A stretch of DNA of 64,000 nt, taken from NCBI GenBank assembly GCA_002298335.1, contig DBNK01000030.1, positions 14,454 to 78,453 of the forward strand. The letters run 5' to 3'. The translations under genes and the position numbers were made by a program. Positions 24,604-32,168 of this stretch are shown in pieces; within the stretch, counting starts at the first letter, position 1, and each line of letters begins with the position of its first letter. This DNA is from Thalassolituus sp. UBA674 (lineage in GTDB: Bacteria > Pseudomonadota > Gammaproteobacteria > Pseudomonadales > Oceanobacteraceae). The notes beneath the pieces were generated by a model. The model made no database searches. It saw only the letters and a list, made by a program, of their open reading frames with translations, and was not told the DNA's origin.

Positions 24604-25800
24604 ATGAAGTTTGTAGATGAAGCCAAGATAAGCGTCGACGCCGGCAACGGCGGTAACGGCTGCGTCAGCTTCCGTCGTGAAAAATTCATTCCCAAGGGTG
24701 GCCCTGACGGTGGTGATGGTGGTGACGGTGGTTCCGTGTTTCTCGAGGCCGATGAAAACCTCAACACCCTGATTGATTACCGCTATACCCGCCGCTTCCG
24801 TGCCAAAAACGGACAGCAGGGTGGTGGCCGTAACTGTACCGGCGCCAAAGGGGATGACCTGATTCTCAAGGTGCCTGTTGGCACCACCGCCATTGATGAA
24901 GACACCGGCGAAACCCTCGGCGATCTGACTGCCGCCGGTGACCGCCTGATGGTGGCCCGGGGTGGTTTCCACGGTATCGGCAATACCCGCTATAAGTCGT
25001 CGACCAACCAGGCGCCGCGCCAGTTCAAGCCGGGTCAGGAAGGTGAGTCGCGTAACCTCAAGCTGGAGCTGAAGGTGCTGGCTGACGTCGGTCTGTTGGG
25101 TATGCCCAACGCCGGTAAGTCGACCTTTATCCGCTCGGTTTCTGCGGCGACGCCGAAAGTTGCGGATTACCCCTTTACCACGCTGGTGCCGAATCTGGGT
25201 GTGGTGTCGATTGAAGAACACCGCAGCTTTGTGATCGCGGACATTCCCGGTCTGATCGAAGGTGCTGCCGACGGTGCGGGTCTGGGAACGCGTTTTCTCA
25301 AGCATCTGGTACGTACTCACATTCTGCTGCACATCGTCGATATGGCGCCCTTTGATGAGTCTGACCCGGCTGAAAAAGTCATTGCCATCAGCAATGAGCT
25401 GGAGCGTTTCTCGCCGGGGCTGGCAAACCGTGAGCGCTGGCTGGTGATGAACAAGCTGGACCTGATTCCGGAAGAAGAGCGTGAAGCACGCTGTCAGGCG
25501 CTGCTGGATAAACTCGACTGGGATGGCCCGGTGTACCGTATATCCGCCATTGCCAAAGAAGGCACGCATAAGCTGGCTTGTGACATCATGGAATTCATCG
25601 AAGCCCGCCGTCAGCGTGCGCTGGATGATGAAGACTTTGCTGAAGCCCTGCTCGCTGAACGTGAGCAGGTTGAGCAGGAATCCCGTGAGCACATGGAAGA
25701 GCTGGAAGAGCGCCGTCGCCTTGAGCGCGCAGCCCGCAAGGCTGAGCAGGGGGATGACGACGATGACTACGATGTGGAAGTGATCTACACCAATGAGTAA
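24604..25800 (+). CDS. obgE: Obg GTPase (ObgE/CgtA)
   Basis: 398 residues. The N-terminal glycine-rich Obg domain (about 1-158: FVDEAKISVDAGNGGNGCVSFRREKF) is followed by the G domain with G1 GMPNAGKST, G3 DIPGLIEGA and G4 NKLD (MNKLDLIPEE). A charged C-terminal tail ends in an Asp-rich run. A ribosome-associated GTPase for 50S assembly and stringent control. Standard position after rplU-rpmA. It overlaps proB by 8 bp. Confidence 0.97.
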   Translation: MKFVDEAKISVDAGNGGNGCVSFRREKFIPKGGPDGGDGGDGGSVFLEADENLNTLIDYRYTRRFRAKNGQQGGGRNCTGAKGDDLILKVPVGTTAIDEDTGETLGDLTAAGDRLMVARGGFHGIGNTRYKSSTNQAPRQFKPGQEGESRNLKLELKVLADVGLLGMPNAGKSTFIRSVSAATPKVADYPFTTLVPNLGVVSIEEHRSFVIADIPGLIEGAADGAGLGTRFLKHLVRTHILLHIVDMAPFDESDPAEKVIAISNELERFSPGLANRERWLVMNKLDLIPEEEREARCQALLDKLDWDGPVYRISAIAKEGTHKLACDIMEFIEARRQRALDDEDFAEALLAEREQVEQESREHMEELEERRRLERAARKAEQGDDDDDYDVEVIYTNE

Positions 25801-26929
25801 TTCTGCGGCCTTCAGCCGTAATGATCTGGCTCAGGCCAGGCGGTGGGTTATTAAAATCGGCAGTGCGCTGCTGACCAATGATGGCCGGGGCCTCAACCTC
25901 AATGGCATGCAAAGCTGGGTCGATCAGATTGCCGCCCTGATTCAGGCGGGTCACGAGGTGGTGCTGGTGTCTTCCGGCTCGGTTGCTGAAGGCATGGTGC
26001 GCCTGGGCTGGACTTCCCGCCCGGATGAAATTCATAAGCTGCAGGCGGCGGCGGCCGTCGGTCAGATGGGGCTGGTTCAGGCTTATGAAAGCCAGTTTGC
26101 CCGCCATCAGCGCCGCACAGCGCAGATTCTGCTGACCCACGATGACCTCAGCGACCGCAAACGCTACCTCAATGCGCGCTCGACCCTGCGTACCCTGCTG
26201 GATATGGGCGTTGTGCCCATCATCAACGAGAACGATACCGTCGTCACTGACGAGATCTGTTTTGGTGATAACGACACCCTTGGTGCTCTGGTCGCCAATC
26301 TGGTTGAGGCAGATGTGCTGGTGATCCTGACCGATCAGGATGGCCTCTACACCGCCGATCCGCGCTCCAACCCGGATGCCGAAATTATTCACGCAGGCCG
26401 CGCCTCAGATCCTCAGTACATGGCCATGGCCGGTGGTGGCGGGGCACTGGGCCGTGGGGGCATGGTGACCAAGATCCGTGCCGGTACGCTGGCTGCCCGC
26501 TCCGGTGCCCATACCCTGATTGCCGGTGGCCGCATTGAAAATGTCATTACCCGTCTGCGTGATGGTGAATTGATCGGCACCCTGCTGCTGGCGGATGCCG
26601 CCCCGGTAGCAGCGCGCAAACAGTGGATTGCCGGTCATCTGCAGACTCAGGGTGAGCTGGTGCTCGACGCCGGTGCCATCAAGGCCCTGCGTGAAGGTGG
26701 GCGCAGCCTGCTGCCCATCGGAGTGGTCGCCGCCAAAGGCCGTTTTGAACGCGGCGACGTCGTTGCCTGCGTTGATGAAAGCGGCAAAGTCGTGGCCAAA
26801 GGTCTGGTAAACTACCGCCACGAACAGGCACAGAAGATACTGCGGACGCCGTCGAGTGGCCTTGAAGCGGCATTAGGAACTGTTTCCGAACCTGAAATGA
26901 TTCATCGCGATAATCTGGTGGTTCTCTAG
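25793..26929 (+). CDS. proB: Glutamate 5-kinase
   Basis: 378 residues. It phosphorylates glutamate as the first step of proline synthesis; the next enzyme, proA, is at 8218-9474. Amino-acid kinase domain with WVIKIGSALLTNDGRGLN, VVLVSSGSVAEGM and PIINENDTVVTDEICFGDNDTL. A C-terminal PUA domain (about 280-370) contains SLLPIGVVAAKGRFERGDVV and KGLVNY. The start overlaps the obgE end by 8 bp, so the two are translationally coupled. Confidence 0.97.
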   Translation: MSNSAAFSRNDLAQARRWVIKIGSALLTNDGRGLNLNGMQSWVDQIAALIQAGHEVVLVSSGSVAEGMVRLGWTSRPDEIHKLQAAAAVGQMGLVQAYESQFARHQRRTAQILLTHDDLSDRKRYLNARSTLRTLLDMGVVPIINENDTVVTDEICFGDNDTLGALVANLVEADVLVILTDQDGLYTADPRSNPDAEIIHAGRASDPQYMAMAGGGGALGRGGMVTKIRAGTLAARSGAHTLIAGGRIENVITRLRDGELIGTLLLADAAPVAARKQWIAGHLQTQGELVLDAGAIKALREGGRSLLPIGVVAAKGRFERGDVVACVDESGKVVAKGLVNYRHEQAQKILRTPSSGLEAALGTVSEPEMIHRDNLVVL

Positions 26930-27055
26930 GAGCTGGTTGCGTTGTTGCTGGGGTGTTAACAACGGATTCGAAAATGCTCACTTACTTCGTGTAAGCTCCG
27001 CTTTTCTCGTCCATTGTTGCCTACCAGCAACGGCCTCACTGACGCTCCTCGAAGA
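26928..27055. repeat. REP-like long imperfect hairpin between proB and kdsA
   Basis: A ~125-bp imperfect palindrome centred near 26988 (TTCG loop flanked by CTTAC/GTAAG). Paired blocks outward include GCTCACTTAC/GTAAGCTCCGC, CGAAAA/TTTTC, AACAACGG/CCATTGTT, GTTGCTGG/CCAGCAAC and AGGAGC/GCTCCT. The element begins at the proB stop. A related copy lies upstream of obgE (24473-24600). Confidence 0.75.
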
Positions 27056-27106
27056 ATAAGCGTTATTATCGTGCCTCGAAAACACAAAGAACAACAGGAG
27101 TAACCC

Positions 27107-27946
27107 ATGATCGAGTCGGTCAACGTCGCCGGACTGGACGTCAGAAACGAAGCACCATTCACCCTCTTTGGTGGCATGAACGTGCTGGAAAGCCGTGATC
27201 TGGCCATGAAAATCTGCGAATACTACGTTGAAGTGACCAGCAAGCTGGGCATTCCGTATGTATTCAAGGCGTCGTTTGATAAGGCCAACCGTTCGTCGAT
27301 CAACTCCTACCGTGGTCCGGGGATGGAAGAAGGCCTGAAGATCTTCGAAGAGATCAAAAAGACCTTTAATGTACCTGTGATCACCGACGTACATGAGCCT
27401 TACCAGGCAGCACCTGTGGCTGAAGTGGTGGACGTCATCCAGCTGCCGGCGTTCCTCGCCCGTCAGACTGACCTGGTGGTGGCCATGGCTGAAACCGGTG
27501 CTGCCATCAACGTGAAGAAGCCACAGTTCCTGGCACCACACGAGATGCGTCACATCATCAAAAAGTTTGGTGAAGCCGGTAATGACAGAATCATGCTGTG
27601 TGAGCGCGGCTCCTGCTTCGGCTACAACAACCTCGTGGTTGATATGCTGGGCATGGATGAAATGAAGAAACAGGCACCGGTAATCTTTGATGCGACCCAC
27701 GCTCTGCAGCGTCCGGGTGGCCGCTCGGATTCCGCCGATGGCCGTCGTCAGCAGGCGTTTGAACTGGCCCGCTCTGGTATGGCACTGGGTATTGCTGGTC
27801 TGTTCATCGAAGCACACCCGAACCCGGCCGAAGCCAAGTGTGATGGCCCGTGTGCGTTGCCACTGGATAAGCTGGAGCCGTATCTGGTACAGATGAAGGC
27901 GGTGGATGATCTGGTGAAGTCGTTTGAGAAAGTGATCATCGACTGA
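27107..27946 (+). CDS. kdsA: KDO-8-phosphate synthase
   Basis: 279 residues. It condenses phosphoenolpyruvate with arabinose 5-phosphate to make KDO-8-P for the lipopolysaccharide inner core. Signatures: FTLFGGMNVLESRDLAM, VFKASFDKANRSS, VPVITDVHEP, CERGSCFGYNNLVVDM and FDATHALQRPGG. AGGAG lies 6 bases before the ATG. An intrinsic terminator follows, so it is probably a single-gene unit. Confidence 0.97.
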   Translation: MIESVNVAGLDVRNEAPFTLFGGMNVLESRDLAMKICEYYVEVTSKLGIPYVFKASFDKANRSSINSYRGPGMEEGLKIFEEIKKTFNVPVITDVHEPYQAAPVAEVVDVIQLPAFLARQTDLVVAMAETGAAINVKKPQFLAPHEMRHIIKKFGEAGNDRIMLCERGSCFGYNNLVVDMLGMDEMKKQAPVIFDATHALQRPGGRSDSADGRRQQAFELARSGMALGIAGLFIEAHPNPAEAKCDGPCALPLDKLEPYLVQMKAVDDLVKSFEKVIID

Positions 27947-27975
27947 TCTTGGTTGTCTTGCTGATAGCTTGTTGA

Positions 27976-28003
27976 AAAGAGCCCGGTGATGCCGGGCTTT
28001 TTT
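27976..28003 (+). terminator. Intrinsic terminator after kdsA
   Basis: GCCCGG-TGATG-CCGGGC followed by six T, about 35 bp after the kdsA stop. Confidence 0.9.
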
Positions 28004-28023
28004 GTGGGTTAGGTATTGGCTGT

Positions 28024-28728
28024 TCGCTCCTGGGAGGACGGCATGGGGACGCCTAGTCCCGACCGGCGCGCGCTCATCAGCTTAGTATCTTTCTCAACAA
28101 CACTCATTGGTTCTATTGCTCCTTGGGGGATTGCATCCCCCGGGCGCAGACCAGCCCCTTGCTCGACATCCATGTCTCGCATTCCGGAAGATTCTGCATA
28201 AATTTCGGCGGCCCCAGAGGCGCACTTTCAACCAGCGACCGTATCCAATTAAAAAGAATCACTGGGGGCCTTTACGTAGGGAGATACAAAGCAACTGATC
28301 GAGTTAAAGCTCTCAGTGCAGTAACTTCGAGAACGGTGTTTCTGGTTTTTGGTGCGCCTGTTGCGAGCCACGACTTTCAAGAAGCGAACAGCTCTTCGAG
28401 ACAGGACGTCGAGAAAAGCGTGCTGAGGCAGGACGCCGAATCACGCTGTGAGCGTTGTGAGCTTGCAGAAAGGAGTGAAACAGCGAGGAACACAGCGCGA
28501 AGCAGGAGGGAGGGCCCGCGCCCGGGAGGATGCAATCCCCCAAGGAGCAATAGAACCAATGAATATTTTTAAAAAAGATACTAAGCCGGTGAGAGCGCGC
28601 CGGTCGGGACTGGGCGCCCCCATGCCGTCCTCCCGAGAGCGATACGGAAACACCACGAAAACAAAGTGGTTAGTCGGAGGCAAGCGCCGGTCGGGACTGG
28701 GCGTCCCCATGCCGTCCTCCTGAGAGCG
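28024..28728. mobile_element. Non-coding element with ~120-bp inverted repeats (MITE-like or composite)
   Basis: The left arm 28024-28145 and right arm 28520-28641 are inverted copies, roughly 85-90% alike by eye. Both hold GGAGGACGGCATGGGG, CAGTCCCGACCGGCGC and TTCATTGGTTCTATTGCTCC-like blocks. A third, partial copy of the outer ~45 bp lies at 28684-28728 in the same orientation as the right arm. The ~375-bp interior has no convincing gene: open frames exist but lack codon bias and start signals. No transposase and no clear target duplication were seen. The element fills most of the 1.1-kb kdsA-rpsT gap. Confidence 0.65.
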
Positions 28729-28756
28729 ATTAGGTGATATGCCGGACACGCCCTAT

Positions 28757-28784
28757 GGATCCCGTGGTCAAGCCACGGGATGAC
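28757..28784. repeat. Palindromic repeat ATCCCGTGG / CCACGGGAT
   Basis: Perfect 9-bp stem (28759-28767 / 28773-28781) with loop TCAAG, bounded by GG at the left and GAC at the right. It shares the GGATCC...GGATGAC frame with the hairpins at 37007-37356. Confidence 0.7.
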
Positions 28785-28963
28785 AAGTCTTGATTCCGCG
28801 AGTGGATCGGACAGTTATGTTGGTTGGAACCCTTTGGTTTGTAACGGCCTCTGCCTCGCAATGACACGGGCTGCACAAAGCTCAGTCAATGTTTTTGGAC
28901 TCTTCGAGAGTATGTTACTACTTCAAGGCGACCCTTCGGCAAAAAGACTATCCACAACCCCTG

Positions 28964-28992
28964 TTGACAGCCCCCCACCAAACCCGGATAAT
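28964..28992 (+). promoter_or_regulatory. Sigma-70 promoter of rpsT
   Basis: Consensus TTGACA (28964-28969), an exact 17-nt spacer and GATAAT (28987-28992), 77 bp before the rpsT GTG. The interval 28785-28963 shows nothing else. Confidence 0.8.
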
Positions 28993-29069
28993 CCGCCACC
29001 CTTACTTACGTACCAGTGGCAAAAGCTGTTGGTAATGAATTAACCGAAACCTGATTTGAGGAGCCGACT

Positions 29070-29336
29070 GTGGCAAATTCCGCTGGTTCTCGTAAACGCG
29101 CCCGTCAGGCTGTCAAGCGCCGCGCCCGTACCATGGCACTGCGCTCCATGGTGCGCACTTACGTTAAAAAAGTACACGCTGCTGTAGCAACTGCTGATTA
29201 CGATCAGGCTCAGTCTGCTTACACCAAAGCTCAGCCATACATCGACAAGATGGTTAACAAGGGTATTCTGCACAAGAATGCTGCTGCCCGTGTTAAGAGC
29301 CGTCTGAACGCCCGCGTTTACGCTCTGAAAGGCTGA
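29070..29336 (+). CDS. rpsT: 30S ribosomal protein S20
   Basis: 88 residues, very basic and helical: MANSAGSRKRARQAVKRRAR, then MALRSMVRTYVKKVHAAV and KGILHKNAAARVKSRLNARV. The start is GTG preceded by TTGAGGAG. Alternative start codons are common for rpsT and linked to its autoregulation in E. coli (UUG there). A strong terminator follows. Confidence 0.97.
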   Translation: MANSAGSRKRARQAVKRRARTMALRSMVRTYVKKVHAAVATADYDQAQSAYTKAQPYIDKMVNKGILHKNAAARVKSRLNARVYALKG

Positions 29337-29407
29337 TTGCCGGACGTTGCCGGCGCGGTTCAGCATGCTGAAATATCCGCGACTCCCGGAGCGTTTTGCA
29401 GTTAAAT

Positions 29408-29434
29408 AAAAAACCCGCCCTGGCGGGTTTTTTT
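29408..29434 (+). terminator. Intrinsic terminator after rpsT
   Basis: AAAAAACCCGCC-CT-GGCGGGTTTTTTT, 72 bp after the rpsT stop. Confidence 0.93.
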
Positions 29435-29456
29435 GTGTTCAGCGGAGAATCCCAGC

Positions 29457-31094
29457 ATGTCCGGCCCGACGGATCACGATAACCAGTCCCCCGGTGACCA
29501 ATCAGCCGGCAGGCAGTCACCCGGAAATCCGGTCAGCGGTGGACACCCTCCGGCTCCGAAGAAGACCAGCCTGCTGCGCTCGTCTTCCATTGTCAGCGCT
29601 ATGACACTGTTCAGCCGGATTTTCGGTCTGATCCGCGATATTGTGGTCGCACAGTACTTTGGTACCCGGGCTGATCCTTTCTTTGTCGCCTTCAAAATCC
29701 CTAATTTTTTCCGTCGTCTGTTCGCCGAAGGTGCATTCTCCGTCGCTTTTGTGCCGGTCCTGAGTGAATACCGTACGCAGCGGTCGTTTGATGAAGTGAA
29801 GCTGCTGATTGCCCGGGTCTCCGGTGTGCTCGGGGCTGCCTTGCTGGCGGTGACTGTGGTGGCCATTCTGCTGGCGGATTACCTGCCGTATGTTTTCTCT
29901 CCGGGGTTCCGCAGTGATCCGGAGAAGTTTGCCCTGACCGGTGATCTGCTGCGCATTACCTTTCCGTATCTGCTGTTCATTTCACTGGCAGCCTTTTCCA
30001 GCAGTGTGCTGAATGCTTACGGACGCTTTGCCATACCGGCTTTTACGCCGGTGCTTCTGAATCTGGTGCTGATCGCCGCGACCCTGTTTTTCACCGGCTA
30101 CTTCGAAGAACCCCTGTACGCTCTGGCCTGGGGTGTGTTCTTTGCCGGTCTGTTCCAGTGGGCCTTCCAGCTGCCGTTTCTGGCGCGGCTGGGGCTGCTC
30201 ACCATGCCGGTGGTGCGGACGCAGGATGAAGGCGTCAGGCGTATTACCACGCTGATGATCCCGGCCTTGTTCGGGGTGTCGGTGAGTCAGATCAACCTGC
30301 TGCTGGATACGCTGCTGGCGTCGTTTCTGGAAAGCGGCAGTGTCAGCTGGCTGTACTATTCCGACCGCCTTAACAACCTGCCGATGGGCATTTTTGCCGT
30401 GGCCATTGGTGTGGTGATTCTGCCAGCGCTGTCGGGCCGCCATGCAGCACAGGACAGTGCCGCGTTTGCGCGCACGCTCGACTGGGCGGTGCGGCTGGTG
30501 TTCCTGATTGCCGCTCCGGCTGCTCTGGCGCTGATGCTGCTGGCGATGCCATTGATGTCGACCATCTTTTATCACGGTGAGATCACTGCCTACGATATCG
30601 GGCGTATGACGCTCAGCCTGCAGGCGTACGCCTGTGGTCTGCTGGCCTTTATGCTGATCAAGGTGCTGGCGCCGGGTTATTACGCCCGTCAGGATACGAA
30701 GACCCCGGTGAAAATCGGCATTCAGGCCATGATCGTCAATATGGTACTGAACCTCGCCCTGGTCGGCCCTCTGGATCACGTCGGACTGGCACTGGCGACG
30801 TCGCTGTCGGCCTATTACAACGTCTTTATGCTCTATCGCGGGTTGCGGAAAACCGGTGTGTATCAGCCGCAGACCGGCTGGGGCCGGTTCCTGTTATCTC
30901 TGCTGCTGGCCAATGGTGTGCTCGGAGGCATCAGCTTCTGGTTGATGGGTGCTCCGTCCGGGTGGCTGGAAATGGATCTGTGGGCCCGGGTCGGCCAGTT
31001 ATCCCTGATTGTGGCGGCCGGTATTCTGGTGTACTTCTTCATACTGGCACTGATGGGGCTGCGTCCGCGCCATCTCCGGGGTGATTTATTCTGA
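29457..31094 (+). CDS. murJ: Lipid II flippase MurJ
   Basis: 545 residues from ATG 29457 (GGAG 8 bases upstream). It moves lipid II across the inner membrane. About 14 TM helices. Family motifs: SAMTLFSRIFGLIRDIVVAQYFG, ADPFFVAFKIPNFFRRLFAEGAFSVAFVPVLSEY and LPMGIFAVAIGVVILPALS. Unlike most MurJ proteins, it has a ~35-residue cytosolic extension rich in Pro, Gln, Gly and Ser before helix 1. A start around codon 43 is possible but has no obvious Shine-Dalgarno. It follows rpsT in the conserved rpsT-murJ-ribF-ileS order. Confidence 0.95.
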   Translation: MSGPTDHDNQSPGDQSAGRQSPGNPVSGGHPPAPKKTSLLRSSSIVSAMTLFSRIFGLIRDIVVAQYFGTRADPFFVAFKIPNFFRRLFAEGAFSVAFVPVLSEYRTQRSFDEVKLLIARVSGVLGAALLAVTVVAILLADYLPYVFSPGFRSDPEKFALTGDLLRITFPYLLFISLAAFSSSVLNAYGRFAIPAFTPVLLNLVLIAATLFFTGYFEEPLYALAWGVFFAGLFQWAFQLPFLARLGLLTMPVVRTQDEGVRRITTLMIPALFGVSVSQINLLLDTLLASFLESGSVSWLYYSDRLNNLPMGIFAVAIGVVILPALSGRHAAQDSAAFARTLDWAVRLVFLIAAPAALALMLLAMPLMSTIFYHGEITAYDIGRMTLSLQAYACGLLAFMLIKVLAPGYYARQDTKTPVKIGIQAMIVNMVLNLALVGPLDHVGLALATSLSAYYNVFMLYRGLRKTGVYQPQTGWGRFLLSLLLANGVLGGISFWLMGAPSGWLEMDLWARVGQLSLIVAAGILVYFFILALMGLRPRHLRGDLF

Positions 31095-31155
31095 TCCGGA
31101 CGGGTCGCTTGCCTCAACGGCCCGGAAAGCGCTGTTACCTCTGGGCCTGCTTGGC

Positions 31156-31161
31156 TATAAT
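31156..31161 (+). promoter_or_regulatory. -10 box upstream of the ribF-ileS-lspA-fkpB-ispH operon
   Basis: Consensus TATAAT, 40 bp before ribF. The hexamer 17 nt upstream (TGTTAC, 31133-31138) is a poor -35 box, so the promoter may need an activator or be weak. Confidence 0.45.
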
Positions 31162-31200
31162 TCAGCCCTTTATTTTTAACCAGCGGATACCGGAAAACTG

Positions 31201-32154
31201 ATGCGTTTGTTCCGTGGCCTGTCTAATGTGCCGGACAACTTTACCGGGTGTGTAGCCTCCATCGGCAATTTCGATGGTCTTCACCTTGGGCATCAGCGCA
31301 TCCTGCAGGAACTCAAGCGGGCAGCAGTGGAAGATGGTCTGCCTTCGTTGGTGATTCTGTTTGAGCCGCAGCCGAAAGAGTTTTTCGCGCCGCAGGCGGC
31401 TCCGGCGCGGCTGGCGAATTTCCGTGAAAAATTTCAGGATCTGAAAAACGCCGGAATCGACTGTCTGCTGGTGTTGCCGTTCAATCACACGCTGCGCAGC
31501 ATGTCTGCCGATGGCTTTATCCGTGACATCCTGATCGACCGTCTGCGTATCCGTCACCTGATCGTTGGCGATGATTTCCGTTTCGGAGCCGACCGCAGCG
31601 GTGACTTTCAGCTGTTGCGTAAAGCCGGTGAAGAGCACGGGTTTACGGTTGAGCGCTCCCAGACGTTCACTGTCGGTGATGACCGTTCCAGCTCCACCCG
31701 GGTGCGCGAAGAGCTGGCCCAGGGGCAGATGACCAATGCGGCTGACCTGCTCGGACGCCCTTACAGCATGAGCGGACGCGTAGCTTATGGTCGTCAGCTG
31801 GGGCGGAAACTGGATACACCGACGGCCAACGTGCTGGTCAAACGCCTGCATCTGGCCATGACCGGCGTGTTTGCTGTACAGGTCACTCATACTGAAAGCG
31901 GTGAAGAATACATCGGCGTGGCCAATCTTGGGGTCAAACCGACGGTGACGGACGTACCTGAGCCGTCACTGGAAGTGCATCTGTTCGGGTTCAGCGGCAA
32001 CCTTTATGGTCAGCACCTGCATGTGAAGCTGCTGCACAAAATCCGTGATGAGAAAAAATTTAACCATATTGATGAGCTGAGGAACGCCATCGCAGCGGAC
32101 AAGCAGGCGGCAAAGACCTACTTTGCGGCCCGTCCGGATGCGTTCCGCTTTTAA
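31201..32154 (+). CDS. ribF: Bifunctional riboflavin kinase / FAD synthetase
   Basis: 317 residues. The N-terminal FAD synthetase domain has the nucleotidyltransferase motif FDGLHLGHQ and VGDDFRFGADRSGD followed by SSTRVREELAQG. The C-terminal riboflavin kinase domain (from about 185) has GRQLGRKLDTPTANV. It makes FMN and FAD from riboflavin. ileS follows after 14 bp. No FMN riboswitch was seen upstream. Confidence 0.96.
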   Translation: MRLFRGLSNVPDNFTGCVASIGNFDGLHLGHQRILQELKRAAVEDGLPSLVILFEPQPKEFFAPQAAPARLANFREKFQDLKNAGIDCLLVLPFNHTLRSMSADGFIRDILIDRLRIRHLIVGDDFRFGADRSGDFQLLRKAGEEHGFTVERSQTFTVGDDRSSSTRVREELAQGQMTNAADLLGRPYSMSGRVAYGRQLGRKLDTPTANVLVKRLHLAMTGVFAVQVTHTESGEEYIGVANLGVKPTVTDVPEPSLEVHLFGFSGNLYGQHLHVKLLHKIRDEKKFNHIDELRNAIAADKQAAKTYFAARPDAFRF

Positions 32155-32168
32155 AAAAGATAAGAGCT

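Noticed and set aside
28123..28572. 149-codon plus-strand frame inside the inverted-repeat element
   Set aside because: No ribosome-binding site, no codon bias like the neighbours, low-complexity Arg/Ser/Glu content, and its ends lie in the inverted repeats, which are open in several frames.
28684..28728. CRISPR-like repeat array in the kdsA-rpsT gap
   Set aside because: There are only three copies, in two orientations, without regular spacers, and no cas genes; it is a dispersed inverted repeat.
31081..31200. FMN riboswitch before ribF
   Set aside because: The interval is about 100 bp and lacks the conserved FMN-aptamer boxes; only a plain -10 box is visible.
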